Source: Streptomyces sp. WMMB 322 | Lineage (GTDB): Bacteria; Actinomycetota; Actinomycetes; Streptomycetales; Streptomycetaceae | DNA length: 64,000 bases | Assembly (NCBI RefSeq): GCF_900090145.1 | Contig: NZ_FMHI01000002.1 | Location: forward strand, 62,001-126,000 | Reading direction: 5' to 3' | Shown here: piece after piece, positions 34,071 to 43,711 of the stretch | Layout of the letters: every line of letters begins with the position of its first letter | Numbering within the stretch: position 1 is the first letter of the stretch | The notes under the pieces: generated by a model | The model's database searches: none | Told to the model about the DNA's origin: nothing | Seen by the model: only the letters and a program-made list of their open reading frames with translations | Position numbers and translations under genes: made by a program

Positions 34071-35065
34071 GGTCGTTCACCTACGAAAGAGCGATGACCG
34101 CAGAGGCAGCCGTCGACGCGGTCTCCAGGGCCGACGCCAAGTTCATCAGCGGCGGCACCAACCTCCTCGACCTGATGAAGCTCGACATCGAGAAACCCGG
34201 CCACCTGGTCGACATCAGCCGGCTTCCGCTGCGGGACATCGAGGAGCTCCCCGACGGCGGACTGCGCATCGGCGCCCAGACGGCGAACTCCGATCTGGCC
34301 GCCCACACCCGGGTGCGCACCCGCTACGAGGTGCTGTCGCAGGCGCTGCTCGCCGGCGCGTCGGGACAGCTGCGGAACAAGGCCTCCACCGGCGGAAACC
34401 TGCTGCAGCGCACGCGGTGCCCGTACTTCTACGACACCGCTGCGGACTGCAACAAGAGGAACCCCGGGTCCGGGTGTTCGGCGGTCGGCGGGTTCAACCG
34501 GATCCACGCGATCCTCGGCGCCGGCACCTCCTGCATCGCCACCAACCCCTCGGACATGGCCGTCGCGCTGGCCGCGCTCGACGCGGAGGTGGAACTGCTC
34601 GACGCCGAGCAGACCGTACGCCGCGTGGCCGTGACGGACTTCCACAGACTGCCGGGCGACACCCCGCACATCGAGACGGTGCTGCGGCCCGGCGAGATGA
34701 TCACGGCCGTGCTGCTGCCCCCGCCCCCTCCGGGCCGGCAGATCTACCGCAAGGTGCGCGACCGGGCGTCGTACGAGTTCGCGCTGGTCTCCGTGGCGGC
34801 CGTCCTCTCGACCGAGCACGGAACGATCAGCCATGCGCGGGTGGCCTTCGGCGGCGTGGCGCCCAAGCCGTGGCGGTCCGTCGAGGCCGAGGACGAGCTG
34901 ACGGGCCGTCCCGCGACGATGGCCACCTATCGCGCGGCCGCCGAGGCCGCGATGCGGGACGCGGTGGGACGGGGACACAACGACTTCAAGATCGATCTGG
35001 CCGCGCGCACGCTGTGCCGCACGCTTGCGCAGGCTGCCCGGGCAGGCGGAGGAGACGCGAGATGA
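34067..35065 (+). CDS. FAD-binding subunit of PaoABC-like aldehyde oxidoreductase
   Basis: The 332-aa subunit has the FAD loop [15 protein letters not shown] and [15 protein letters not shown]. The insert [21 protein letters not shown] supplies the Cys residues of an extra 4Fe-4S cluster that marks PaoB/YagS relatives and is absent from ordinary xanthine dehydrogenases. The gene starts within the stop of the 2Fe-2S gene and ends overlapping the molybdenum subunit gene. This points to an aromatic-aldehyde oxidase, though the physiological substrate is unknown. Confidence 0.93.
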   Translation: MRSFTYERAMTAEAAVDAVSRADAKFISGGTNLLDLMKLDIEKPGHLVDISRLPLRDIEELPDGGLRIGAQTANSDLAAHTRVRTRYEVLSQALLAGASGQLRNKASTGGNLLQRTRCPYFYDTAADCNKRNPGSGCSAVGGFNRIHAILGAGTSCIATNPSDMAVALAALDAEVELLDAEQTVRRVAVTDFHRLPGDTPHIETVLRPGEMITAVLLPPPPPGRQIYRKVRDRASYEFALVSVAAVLSTEHGTISHARVAFGGVAPKPWRSVEAEDELTGRPATMATYRAAAEAAMRDAVGRGHNDFKIDLAARTLCRTLAQAARAGGGDAR

Positions 35066-37290
35066 TCGGACAGGCCCTGAACCGCGTCGACGGCCCGCGG
35101 AAGGTCGCGGGCCGCGCCACGTACGCCTACGAGCACTGGGTGGAGACCCCGCCGCTGTACGGGTTCATCGTCGGGGCGACCATCGGCAAGGGCCGGATCG
35201 CGCGGATCGACACCGAAAGCGCCGAGGGCGCCCCCGGCGTACACATGGTGATGACCCATCACAACGCCCCCGCCCAGGGCGCTCGCGACATGTCCGTCCC
35301 GGCCGAGTACTGGCGCGCCCAGCCGGTGCTCGCCGATCCCGGGATCCACCACTACGGCGAGCCGGTCGCGCTGGTCGTCGCGGCGACCTTCGAGCAGGCC
35401 AGGGCGGCGGCCGACCTGGTCGACGTGGAATACGCCGTCGAGCCGGGACGATTCGACTTCGCTGCCCACCAGGACGAGGCGTACGCCCCGGAATCGGTCA
35501 ACGCCGGTCTGGCCACGGATACCGCTGTCGGTGACTTCGACCGGGCGTTCGGCGACTCGGAGGTGAAGGTCGATCAGTGCTGGACTACGCCGTACGAGCT
35601 GTCCATGCCGATGGAGCCGCACGCGTGTCTGGCCGAGCCCCGCGGGGAGGACCTGACCGTCTACGTCAGCTGTCAGATCGTCGACGCAGCGCAGGCCTCG
35701 CTCGCCGCCACACTCGGCATCGAACCTGCCCGCGTCCACATCGTCACCCCGTACGTCGGCGGGGGCTTCGGATCCAAGCTGGGCCTCCACGCGGAGGCGA
35801 TCCTGGCGGCGCTCGCCGCCCGCGCCCTGGACCGGCCGGTCAAGGTCGCACTGACACGGCAGCAGGTCTTCCACCTCACCGGCCTGCGCCCCGCGACCAG
35901 CCAGCGGGTCCGGCTGGGCGCCGCGCGTGACGGGCGGCTGGAGGCGATCGCCCACGACGTCATCATGCACACCAGGCCCGACAGGGAGTATCCCGAGCAG
36001 ACGGCCGCCACCACCCGCAGCCTCTATGCCGCACCCAACCGGTCCACGACCCACCGGATGACGCCGCTCGACCTGCCGCAGGGCGCGGACGTCCGCGCTC
36101 CCGGTGAAGCCCCGGGACTGCTCGCGGTGGAATCGGCCATGGACGAGCTGGCCCACGCGCTCGGGATGGACCCCGTCGAGCTGCGGATCCGCAACGAGCC
36201 CACCGCAGACCCCGAGCGGGGCGTGCCGTTCAGCGAACGGCGCCTTGTCGACTGCCTCCGTGAAGGGGCCCGCCGGTTCGGCTGGGAGCGTCGTCCCACG
36301 ACGCCCGCGAGTGTCCGCGAGGGACGGTGGCTGGTCGGCTACGGCGTGGCCGCCGGCATCCGCAAGCACTTCCAGGGGCCGACAGCTGTGCGCGTGCGGA
36401 TGGGGGCCGACGGCACGGCAGTTGTGCAGACGGACATGACCGATATCGGTACGGGCACCTACACGATCCTCACCCAGGTCGCAGCGGAGGCACTGGGACT
36501 GACGCCCGATCAGGTGCGGGTCGACCTCGGGCTCTCCGACTTTCCCTCCAGCGTGGGGTCCGGCGGCTCCTGGGGCGCCTCGAACTCGAGCAACGCGCTC
36601 CACCGCGCCTGCCAGTCCCTGCGCCAGAAGCTGCTGTCGGCGGCGTGCGGCGACGCCCGGTCCCCGCTGCACGGCCTGGACCCGGACGATGCACTGTTCT
36701 CCGACGGCGAGTTGAGGATCGCCGGCAGATCCGAACCGATGAGGGAGATCGTCGCCCGCAACCATCCCGAAGGCGTCCAGGCGGAGGGCGAGATCGCCCT
36801 CATGGACGACGACCCGAACTATGCGGACTACTCGATCCACACCTACGGCGCCCACTTCGCCGAGGTCGGCGTCGACGCCGACACCGCGGAGATCCGGCTG
36901 CGCAGGATGCTGGGCGTCTTCTCCGTGGGGCGGGTCCTCAACGCCAAGACCGTCCGATCGCAGCTGATCGGCGGCATGATCTGGGGCGTGGGCGCGGCCC
37001 TCGAGGAAGACGCCTTCGTGGACCCCCGGTCCGGCGCCGTCACCACCCGGGACCTCGCGCAGTACCTCGTGCCGGTACACGCCGACATCCCCGACGTCGA
37101 CGTCACCGTCCTCGACGGGTACGACGAGAAGGCCAACGCCCTGGGCGCGAAGGGCGCCGGAGAGCTGGGCATCTGCGGAGCCGGCGCGGCCGTCGCGAAC
37201 GCGGTCTTCAACGCCACAGGAACACGCGTGCGCGACTTCCCCGTCACGCTCGAAAAGGTGCTGCCCGGCCTGCCGCCGATGGAAGCGTGA
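35062..37290 (+). CDS. Molybdopterin-binding subunit of PaoABC-like aldehyde oxidoreductase
   Basis: The 742-aa subunit binds the molybdenum cofactor. Recognisable parts are [18 protein letters not shown] at the N-terminus, [14 protein letters not shown] near residue 235, [20 protein letters not shown] near 345, [15 protein letters not shown] near 500 and the catalytic Glu in [12 protein letters not shown] near 700. It oxidises aldehydes, probably aromatic, to acids. The start overlaps the FAD gene by 4 bases. No XdhC-type maturation gene lies next to the operon, so maturation must come from elsewhere. Confidence 0.93.
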   Translation: MIGQALNRVDGPRKVAGRATYAYEHWVETPPLYGFIVGATIGKGRIARIDTESAEGAPGVHMVMTHHNAPAQGARDMSVPAEYWRAQPVLADPGIHHYGEPVALVVAATFEQARAAADLVDVEYAVEPGRFDFAAHQDEAYAPESVNAGLATDTAVGDFDRAFGDSEVKVDQCWTTPYELSMPMEPHACLAEPRGEDLTVYVSCQIVDAAQASLAATLGIEPARVHIVTPYVGGGFGSKLGLHAEAILAALAARALDRPVKVALTRQQVFHLTGLRPATSQRVRLGAARDGRLEAIAHDVIMHTRPDREYPEQTAATTRSLYAAPNRSTTHRMTPLDLPQGADVRAPGEAPGLLAVESAMDELAHALGMDPVELRIRNEPTADPERGVPFSERRLVDCLREGARRFGWERRPTTPASVREGRWLVGYGVAAGIRKHFQGPTAVRVRMGADGTAVVQTDMTDIGTGTYTILTQVAAEALGLTPDQVRVDLGLSDFPSSVGSGGSWGASNSSNALHRACQSLRQKLLSAACGDARSPLHGLDPDDALFSDGELRIAGRSEPMREIVARNHPEGVQAEGEIALMDDDPNYADYSIHTYGAHFAEVGVDADTAEIRLRRMLGVFSVGRVLNAKTVRSQLIGGMIWGVGAALEEDAFVDPRSGAVTTRDLAQYLVPVHADIPDVDVTVLDGYDEKANALGAKGAGELGICGAGAAVANAVFNATGTRVRDFPVTLEKVLPGLPPMEA

Positions 37291-37635
37291 ACGGACGACT
37301 TCCGGTGAGCTCGGCACCCCGCCGGGCCAGGAGTTGAACGGGACGCTCCGCTGCCGAGGCTGCCAGGTCCAGAGGCCCCGAGTACCGAGGCCCCGAGTAC
37401 CGAGGTCCCGAGTTGCGAGTACCGAGTTGCGACGCCTGCGCGTGCACGGCCTGTGCCGCCCGCCTTGTGCGTCGCCGCCCCATGCACAGGCTGTGGACGA
37501 CGAGGGAGCCCCCGCGGCGGCGGACGACCGGGCACATCCGAGCCGCGTCACCGGGCCGCCGCGACCCGCGCAGGAGTGCTCTCGGAGCCGGACCGTATGC
37601 TGCCCGGGACGTTCACCCAGGGGGAGGGGAAGCAC
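37291..37635. other. Intergenic region with tandem repeats
   Basis: About 345 bases without a gene. A 15-base unit (GAGGCCCCGAGTACC) repeats at 37372-37386 and 37387-37401, with a diverged third copy to 37416. No promoter was assigned. Confidence 0.45.
37372..37416. repeat. 15-base tandem repeat, 3 copies
   Basis: Two exact copies and one diverged copy of GAGGCCCCGAGTACC. Non-coding, about 220 bases upstream of the next gene. Confidence 0.6.
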
Positions 37636-38703
37636 GTGAGCCAGGTCGACAAGATGCTGCGCGAAATGGCCGTTGCACCGACCGTGCAGGTGGTCAGCCG
37701 GACGGGGAGGGTCACCGGGCTGGCCCGACTGGTGCTGGTCGCCGAGCAGTTCGGCTTCATGTACGGGGACACCCACCAGACCGGCGGGCGGGCGCCCAAG
37801 GTGGTGCTGACCATCCACCGCGACCCGGACCCGGAGGCGCAGCGCCGCGCGGCGGACAACCACGCACGGTTCCCGCAGGCGGGCAACGGCGGCGATCTGC
37901 CGGGGATGCAGCCGGGCGGGAAGCTCACTCCGCTTCCGGACGCCGCCCCCCATCTGGAGCTCCTCAAGGCCCGGATCAACTTCGACCTCACCGGCAAGAG
38001 CGCCGAGAAGCGCATGCTCATGGCCGGTATCGGACTGACCGCCGGATGCGCCGTCCTGGTGTTGCGCAACCTGTCCGCCGGGACGAACCCGGTCGTCGGC
38101 ATCGTGGTCTGCGTGCTGCTTCTGCTGACACTGGGCGGCGGCTTCCTGTGGAACCGCAAACGGAACGCCCGTTTCGAGAACGTCCTCCGCCAGGCCGGCC
38201 TCACTCCGGTGCGGGACGAGAACGGCCGCACGCGCTATCTGCCGCCAGGCAGCCGACTGCCGGGCCCGCACAATCCGTTCGGTGCGCAGTTCGGTGCGCA
38301 GTTCGGCACACAGTTCGGTGCGCAGTTCGGCGGTGCCGGACAGAGTGCCGGGCAGGGCTCCGGCTTCCCCCAGCAGGCTCCCGGCGCTCCGGCCGCGCAG
38401 CCGGCGCAGGCCCCTGTGCCAGGGGCCGGTCAGCCTCAGCAACCCCCCGCGCCGCACTGGCAGTTCCCGCCCCGGCAGCCGGCACCGCAGGGGCCGTACG
38501 GCCACGGTGGACCGCATGCCCACCAACAGGGGCATCAGCCGCCACCGGCTCCCCCGGGGCAGGGACCGCCTCAGTACGGGCAGCCGGCTCCGCCCCCGAA
38601 GACCCCTCCCGAGCCCCAGCCCCAGTACGGGCCCCAGTACGGGCCCCCTCAGCAACCGGGTCCGCATCCGTACCAGCAGGGTCGGTACGGGCAGCAGGGC
38701 TAG
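37636..38703 (+). CDS. Two-helix membrane protein with Pro/Gln-rich tail
   Basis: The 355-aa protein has a soluble N-terminal part (VSQVDKMLREMAVAPTVQVV) and two close membrane helices near 133-150 and 155-173 (VVGIVVCVLLLLTLGGG). A tail of about 170 residues is dominated by FGAQ units, Pro and Gln (QYGPQYGPPQQPGPHP). The tail should be disordered and may serve as an interaction surface. GGGGAGGGG precedes the GTG. Similar proteins occur in streptomycetes without known function. No operon partner is evident. Confidence 0.78.
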   Translation: MSQVDKMLREMAVAPTVQVVSRTGRVTGLARLVLVAEQFGFMYGDTHQTGGRAPKVVLTIHRDPDPEAQRRAADNHARFPQAGNGGDLPGMQPGGKLTPLPDAAPHLELLKARINFDLTGKSAEKRMLMAGIGLTAGCAVLVLRNLSAGTNPVVGIVVCVLLLLTLGGGFLWNRKRNARFENVLRQAGLTPVRDENGRTRYLPPGSRLPGPHNPFGAQFGAQFGTQFGAQFGGAGQSAGQGSGFPQQAPGAPAAQPAQAPVPGAGQPQQPPAPHWQFPPRQPAPQGPYGHGGPHAHQQGHQPPPAPPGQGPPQYGQPAPPPKTPPEPQPQYGPQYGPPQQPGPHPYQQGRYGQQG

Positions 38704-38806
38704 CGGACGAAGGCGACGAGGGGGACGACGGCGCCGGAAGCGTTCCGGCGGCCGTCTGAAAGCAGTCCTGCCGCCGCCACGGGCGCTCCTTGTCCCGTGA
38801 TGATCG

Positions 38807-39877
38807 TCAGCGGCGCAGCAACAGCATGGCGGCGTCGTCGGCGAGCGGGCCGCCGGTGTGTGCGACCACATCGCTGCGCAGGGCCTCGAGGGCGTTGCAG
38901 GCATCCGGTGCCCTCAGCAGTGAGGCGCGCTCCCCGAGCGGATAGAACCGGCCGGCGGCGTTGCGTGCTTCTGTGATCCCGTCGGTGTAGAGCAGCATCT
39001 GGTCGCCGGGGTCGAGTACGACACGGTACGGCGTGGGGTGGCCCCTTCCGAGGTTGCTGAGGCCGAGCGGCAGTGCAGGTTCGGCCGGTTCCGCGAAACA
39101 GGCCGTGCCGTCGCCACGCACGATCAGCGGTGAGGGATGGCCGTAGTTGATGAGCGTCACGGCGCCGTCCGCATTCGCTTCGGCGAGGATCACCGTCGCG
39201 AACGCCTCCTCCGACAGGTTCCGTCCCGCAGCTCGTTCCATGCACCTGCCCACTCCGGCCAGCGTGACTTCGTCGTAGGCGGCCACCCGGTACGCGCCGA
39301 GCACCACCGCAGCCCTCTCGACCGCGTTGAGTCCTTTGCCTTGGACGTCGCCCACGACCGCCCGCACTCCGTCACGGCAGCGGACCGCTTCGTAGAAATC
39401 TCCCCCGACCCGGGCGTCCCGGGTCGCCGAGCTGTAGGAAACGGCCGCCTGAAGGCCGTCCAGCGTCTCGGGCACGTCCCCCAGCAGGATCCGATGCGCC
39501 ACCTTGGCGACGGCGCGGGCACGGGCCAGCTTCTGATGCTGCCGCTGCCGCAAACGCGTGGCCAACAGACTCGCAATGCTGGTGCCCAGTACTGCGACCA
39601 GCACCGTGATACCGCGCTCTGTCCCGAACAGGCCGTCATACAGGCTGAGAAGCACCGACAGGACCAACGACAGCAGTGCGACACTCGCCACATGGCGCAG
39701 CCCGCCCGTCAAGGTGGCGAACGCAGGACCGATGGCGATCAGAGGGAGCAGCCCGAGAGACGGCCCGGCGGCGAGATCCGCGGCCACGGCGAGCCCTATG
39801 GCGATGTACGGCAGCAGGAACAGAAGAAGACCGCCGTCGCGCGTTCTCATCGGCACCACAGGAGCTCTCAAAGGCAT
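38807..39877 (-). CDS. Membrane-anchored PP2C (SpoIIE-like) serine phosphatase
   Basis: The 356-aa protein has three or four membrane helices in residues 15-110 and a SpoIIE-type PP2C domain at 130-355. Metal-binding and catalytic Asp residues lie in VGGDFYEA, GDVQGKG, YTDGITEAR and LADDAAMLLL. Enzymes of this kind dephosphorylate STAS antagonists and thereby free SigB/F-type sigma factors. A STAS gene lies divergently 276 bases away. A partner-switching link to it, or to the sigma factors at 0-12 kb, is plausible but not proven. Confidence 0.9.
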   Translation of the reverse strand: MPLRAPVVPMRTRDGGLLLFLLPYIAIGLAVAADLAAGPSLGLLPLIAIGPAFATLTGGLRHVASVALLSLVLSVLLSLYDGLFGTERGITVLVAVLGTSIASLLATRLRQRQHQKLARARAVAKVAHRILLGDVPETLDGLQAAVSYSSATRDARVGGDFYEAVRCRDGVRAVVGDVQGKGLNAVERAAVVLGAYRVAAYDEVTLAGVGRCMERAAGRNLSEEAFATVILAEANADGAVTLINYGHPSPLIVRGDGTACFAEPAEPALPLGLSNLGRGHPTPYRVVLDPGDQMLLYTDGITEARNAAGRFYPLGERASLLRAPDACNALEALRSDVVAHTGGPLADDAAMLLLRR

Positions 39878-40153
39878 GAGAAGTTCATAGAGGACTACGT
39901 CACTTTAGGTTGAGACGGCAAGAGACAGAGGTTCGACGGGCAGCCGCGTCATTTTCGGCGTGTGCTCGGGGCAGCCGTATCCCCGCTCGGGCCGATGGCC
40001 CCGCCCCCGTGCCGGTCTGCCGGCATTCGCGTTCTCGTGCCGCCGCTCCCTGCCGGGGGTGACCTGCTACTGAGCCCCTCGCGCCCCGCCCGGTACGTAT
40101 CCTGGATTCCAGGCGCCCTCAGACACATCCACATCCTTCAGGCGGTAAGTGCA

Positions 40154-40513
40154 ATGCCGCAAGGAAGTCCCAGCCCAGTGAATCGTCCGAATGAGAACAG
40201 GTCACCGCTCACCGTCACCGTGCTGGCTGGGGTGCAGGGCGGTGAAGACATTCTTCTGCTCTCGGGACGACTCGATGTCCTGACCATGCATACACTCCGT
40301 GACTACGTCTGGTACTGCCTCAGCCGCAATCAACGCCGCATCCGCCTGGACATGGCCGGCATAAGCCAGTGCGAAAGCGGCGCGCTGCATGGCGTGGCCG
40401 GCCTGCAAGAGGGTCTGAGCGCCGCCGGCGGGTATCTGCGGATCACCAGTGCCAGTGAATCCGTGCGCGAAGCACGCAATGCCGTCAGGCTTCCTCGCGA
40501 CTTTCTGGGGTGA
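40154..40513 (+). CDS. STAS-domain protein (anti-anti-sigma-like)
   Basis: The 119-aa protein has a STAS fold: ILLLSGRLDVLTMHTLRDYV, the central strand RIRLDMAGISQCESGALHG with the Ser expected to be phosphorylated, and a C-terminal YLRITSASESVREA. Typical members bind an anti-sigma kinase when dephosphorylated. The ATG at 40154 has a weak GGCGG site; GTG at 40179 is an alternative. Divergent to the PP2C phosphatase gene, which could act on it. No kinase of the RsbW type is adjacent. Confidence 0.82.
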   Translation: MPQGSPSPVNRPNENRSPLTVTVLAGVQGGEDILLLSGRLDVLTMHTLRDYVWYCLSRNQRRIRLDMAGISQCESGALHGVAGLQEGLSAAGGYLRITSASESVREARNAVRLPRDFLG

Positions 40514-40730
40514 GCGGCGCAGCAGCCGACGAGCCGGCGTGGCGGTCCGGGCCCGCATCGGACCGCCGCCAGCCGCAAGATCAGCAAAGCGGTTCAGATC
40601 TGGGGCACGCTCGGTCGGCGAGCAGGGCGCGCTGATACCCCCCAAGGGTAATTGCGACTGTATCGCAGCTGGTCAGGATGGGCATGACAGCTGAAGCTGC
40701 AATGGAATCCCCGTGCCACGGTGGTCTGTC

Positions 40731-40946
40731 ATGGAGGGGAAGCAGCACGACCACACCACCGACCACGACAACGGGCACAGACACAGTCACAGGTCCCGAA
40801 CAGCGGGACTTCGGCATCGGCTCGCGCACCTCGCCACACCGCACAGCCACGAGGCGAGCGACAAGGTGGACGCGGCGATGGAGACCTCCCGGGAGGGAAT
40901 GCGCACGCTGTGGATCTCCCTCGCCGTCCTCGGCCTCACCACGTGA
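40731..40946 (+). pseudogene. Truncated cation diffusion facilitator (CDF) transporter remnant
   Basis: The frame codes for a His-rich N-terminus (QHDHTTDHDNGHRHSH), then HSHEASDKVDAAMETSREGM and RTLWISLAVLGLTT, which match the first 75 residues of CDF zinc/cobalt exporters up to the start of helix 1. A stop follows at once and none of the remaining transporter (about 230 residues) is found downstream. The remnant ends about 20 bases before a strong hairpin. It cannot transport ions. A start at 40713 is also possible. Alternatively it is a small metal-binding peptide, but the match to the family start argues for decay. Confidence 0.65.
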
Positions 40947-40966
40947 CACAAGCGGCATCGCGAACG

Positions 40967-41005
40967 GGACGACCCGCGGGACGCGTGGAATCACGCGGGC
41001 CGTCC
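40967..41005. terminator. Hairpin terminator
   Basis: GGACGACCCGCG pairs with CGCGGGCCGTCC (12 positions, one wobble) around a 15-base loop. It lies between the CDF remnant and a convergent gene. Confidence 0.65.
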
Positions 41006-41045
41006 TGCTGATTTGAAGCTGAGAATTTCAGCAGCGCGTGTGGTG

Positions 41046-42005
41046 TCAGGCAGCGTCGACTGACGCGCAGCGATCGTCCAGGACGATCGTCGTGACCTGG
41101 TCGCCGTCGGGGGTTATCCGGCAGTCAGTCACGGCAAGTGACGTCCGCTGATAGACAGCGAACGCCAGCGCCCAATCGGCGGTGTCATCGTCCTCGCCCC
41201 TGTGATTGGCGTCGAGGAGCCTTCGCATGGTGACCAGTACCGCGAGCAGGGATCTGCCGGACAAGTACGTCTCGATCCGTCCGTCTTCTGCGTCGGTTAC
41301 CCGATCCGGGAGGCGAAAGTGTCGATGCGGAGCCGTCTGCTCAATGAGAAAGCCCCAGGTCTCCCGATGACAGATGAAACGAGCCGACGCGATGGCAGCC
41401 GCTGAGAGCAAGCTTTGATAGTGCTTTCGCTTCAGCTCTTCCTCATCGTCAGCATGCGAGGCGGCTGCCTGAATCGGTGGCGACACGGCACTCGAAGACG
41501 CTTCTGTGTCAGGCTTTGCAGCGTCCTCCCGAGGCTCGGCAGGAGGATCGCCGTTGGGTTGCTGTCGATCCTCGATCTCGCGGTCACTGTGGCCAACTGA
41601 GCCCTCGTCGTTGTCCACCTTCTTTTCCTTCGGCTCGTAGATGCTGGCGTCGGCGCGGAGTTCCATGAGCTCCGGTTCCTGGGGCTGCACTTCAACGGCC
41701 GCTGCTGTGTCGAGGGTGGATGTCATGGGCGTGTGCGACTCGGCTTGTGCGACCTCGCGCCGCAATGCCTCCATGGCAGTGCGGGTATCTGCCAGATCGT
41801 TGATCATCCGCTCTTGCCGCCGCCGGAGCTCCCGGTTCTCTTCCCGCAGCCCAGTGGTGCCGGCAGACACGGTTTCCAGCACCTTGCGACGAAGTTCCTC
41901 CTGGTGCTTCTGGAGGGCGGGAAGACCGCTGACGGGTTCGTCAAGCTTCCGCCGTATCTCGCTCAGGTCGTTGACGATCTTTTCGGTGTCGCGCCTTCGT
42001 GCCAC
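41046..42005 (-). CDS. Coiled-coil hypothetical protein (319 aa)
   Basis: Residues 1-90 are predicted coiled coil (RRKLDEPVSGLPALQKHQEE, LRRRQERMINDLADTRTAME). Residues 100-185 are acidic and low-complexity (EPKEKKVDNDEGSVGHSDRE). The C-terminal 130 residues are a compact alpha/beta segment (ARFICHRETWGFLIEQ, RIETYLSGRSLLAVLVT). Codon use is less GC-rich than in the neighbours, with AAG/AAA, TTC/TTT and TCA mixed, which hints at later acquisition. The ATG at 42005 lies in the short leader before a degenerate region. No family was recognised. It is convergent with the CDF remnant. Confidence 0.7.
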   Translation of the reverse strand: MARRRDTEKIVNDLSEIRRKLDEPVSGLPALQKHQEELRRKVLETVSAGTTGLREENRELRRRQERMINDLADTRTAMEALRREVAQAESHTPMTSTLDTAAAVEVQPQEPELMELRADASIYEPKEKKVDNDEGSVGHSDREIEDRQQPNGDPPAEPREDAAKPDTEASSSAVSPPIQAAASHADDEEELKRKHYQSLLSAAAIASARFICHRETWGFLIEQTAPHRHFRLPDRVTDAEDGRIETYLSGRSLLAVLVTMRRLLDANHRGEDDDTADWALAFAVYQRTSLAVTDCRITPDGDQVTTIVLDDRCASVDAA

Positions 42006-42239
42006 TGAGCCCCCTTGCCGTTAACCGATCAACGGGCCTATTTCTCCCCAAAAGGAGTTGGGACGACTCGGCACTTTCCAGCCGCTTCGACCACGTTCCG
42101 ATCCAACCCAGTCACCTGGAGCTACGCCGTTCCCCCTGCCCCAAACCACACAAAGCGAGCCAGCGCGCCCACGGAGTACTGCAACAGCCCATAGCCGAGG
42201 AGTGAGTGACCACTTCGGCCCCAGCGATTCGTGAATCCG
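42006..42239. other. Spacer with lower GC, no gene seen
   Basis: This stretch separates the coiled-coil gene from the NUDIX remnant. It is noticeably less GC-rich than the window average. No family-like frame occurs on either strand. Confidence 0.4.
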
Positions 42240-42585
42240 TCAGTTGAGCGGCTGTACCGACTCGCCATGCTCCAGGTAAGCGACGCTTCGACTGCGCCGA
42301 GCGGCTGCCGCAGCCGCGATGCGGCGAGCAAGGCGTGGAATCGTGCGGTCGGACCACGTGCGGACTTCGCAGAAGTCGAAGCCGGCCAGTTCGTCCGGCT
42401 GCAAGGCCACGCGTTCGAACTCGCTTTCGGTCAGGTGCCCGCCGTCGAAGAGGTACAGCACTTTGTCTCCCTCCCCGGGTTCGGTGCCCAGTCGACCACC
42501 AGTAGCCGGCCGATCGGCGGTGTGATGCCCAGTTCCTCGCGGACCTCGCGGATGCACGCCTCCCGGGGGACTCGCCGTCCTCACG
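42240..42585 (-). pseudogene. Frameshifted NUDIX hydrolase
   Basis: The NUDIX box is present but broken across frames. REACIREVREELGITPPIG and LLVVDWAPNP lie in one frame. After a shift near 42475, EGDKVLYLFDGGHLTESEF and ALQPDELAGFDFCEVRTWSD continue in another frame to the stop at 42240. Upstream of REAC the frame shifts again (REDGESP in the other frame) and the N-terminal half of a NUDIX protein is not recognisable. At least two frameshifts are needed. A NUDIX enzyme would have hydrolysed nucleoside diphosphate-linked compounds. The upstream end of the gene may be overrun by the next rightward gene. Confidence 0.68.
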
Positions 42586-42720
42586 AAGACGGGAGTCGGT
42601 ATCCCTGCGGCGATGTGGAGGCAACGCTGGACTGCGCCACCCGGTCATCTCAGCGATCGGCCGCACCCGCCCGTGCTACTCGTCTCCAATCAGCTCGGCC
42701 CGCGCCCGGCAGACGCCACC

Positions 42721-43248
42721 ATGGAACGAGTCGCCGCTCTGACCCGCCACTTGTGGCAGGGCGAGGCGAGAACCCGCGGGGGGAATCACCACATCTACGA
42801 CGAGCAGATCCCGATGGTGGCGACCACGCTTCAGCAGCTCCAGAAGCACGGATCCGCTGGGTCGGCGTTCTGGCGCTTCGGCCGGAAACGCCACCAGAGC
42901 TTGCTGGACGCCGTCGGCAACCCCCGCAGGGAAGCGGCCGAGGAACGTGCGTACGCAGAGGATGAGGCCCGCGCGAAGGCGTACCGAGCAGAACAGCAGC
43001 GGCGGGAGGAACAGTTGGCCGCCGAGCGGGAGGCCCGCCGGCCGGTCTGCGCCCGCTGCGGGGAGAAGTTCACTGATGCGCGGTGGAAGGGGGCCGCAGA
43101 GTATCCGCCCGGACCCCGCTGGTTTCCCACGCTGTGCCAGAAGTGCCAAGCGCTGGCCATCCAGGCCGCGGAGGCCGAAGAAGCCGAGCAGGAGCGTCAG
43201 GAGCACCAGGAAGGGCGGGGCGGCTGGCTGTCGCGGTTTCGCTCATGA
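42721..43248 (+). CDS. Hypothetical protein with zinc-ribbon and coiled coil
   Basis: The 175-aa protein has an N-terminal helix (MERVAALTRHLWQGEARTRG), a helical coiled coil rich in Glu/Arg (EERAYAEDEARAKAYRAEQQ) and a C4 zinc ribbon (CARCGEK and CQKCQ, about 30 residues apart). The C-terminus ends WLSRFRS. The start is uncertain: ATG at 42613 and GTG at 42673 are open upstream, but ATG at 42721 begins the well-ordered part. No known family was recognised. It probably belongs to the accessory block around the NUDIX remnant. Confidence 0.6.
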   Translation: MERVAALTRHLWQGEARTRGGNHHIYDEQIPMVATTLQQLQKHGSAGSAFWRFGRKRHQSLLDAVGNPRREAAEERAYAEDEARAKAYRAEQQRREEQLAAEREARRPVCARCGEKFTDARWKGAAEYPPGPRWFPTLCQKCQALAIQAAEAEEAEQERQEHQEGRGGWLSRFRS

Positions 43249-43540
43249 ACGCGACCCGTACAGCGAGGACCAGTTGTACGTGACTTCGTGCAGCCACGGC
43301 AGCAACTGAGATGAGTATCTGTCATATGCGGTGAGCGCGGTCCTGCCCGGCGGGGAGGGGACGGCTGCAGCGACGGTTCACTCAGCAAGTAGTCGGAGAG
43401 CAACGGTCCGTAAGATTTTATGACTCTTCGAGTGCACGAATCGGCATCGGCGGACGCCGTTGGACCAGAAGGGCAATCGCACCTTCTGGGCCGGTCGCGG
43501 GGGCAGGCTCCCATCCACACACGAGAGGACCCAAAGGTCC
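43249..43540. other. Promoter region of the small ORF-sigma operon
   Basis: These 292 bases hold no gene of known type. A somewhat AT-rich stretch near 43410-43425 (GTAAGATTTTATGA) is the best candidate for a -10 region. No ECF-type GGAAC motif was seen. Confidence 0.35.
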
Positions 43541-43711
43541 GTGAACTACCAACTCGACCAACACGCCAGGGACTTGGCGATAACTGCACTCTGCCTGCGC
43601 GTGTTCGGGCCCACAGCCCTCGCAGCCCTGCGTCGCGTCGCAGCCGTCGGCGTCAGGACCGGTGTGAGCGAGCTGCAGCGCCGGCGGCACTGTCAGGAGA
43701 ATGAGCGGTGA
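43541..43711 (+). CDS. Small protein translationally coupled to sigma factor (56 aa)
   Basis: The frame starts VNYQLDQHARDLAITALCLR and continues VFGPTALAALRRVAAVGVRT with an Arg-rich end. Its stop overlaps the sigma factor GTG by 4 bases (GTGA), a typical sign of coupled translation. AAAGG lies 5 bases before the GTG. It has one amphipathic or weakly hydrophobic helix. It could be a short anti-sigma-like or regulatory peptide, or only a coupling ORF. No family is recognised. Confidence 0.5.
   Translation: MNYQLDQHARDLAITALCLRVFGPTALAALRRVAAVGVRTGVSELQRRRHCQENER

Noticed and set aside
34927..38904. Very long open frame (about 1325 codons) on the minus strand
   Set aside because: It is antisense to the molybdenum oxidoreductase operon and the next gene. 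The frame stays open only because of G/C bias at third positions, and shows no family motif.
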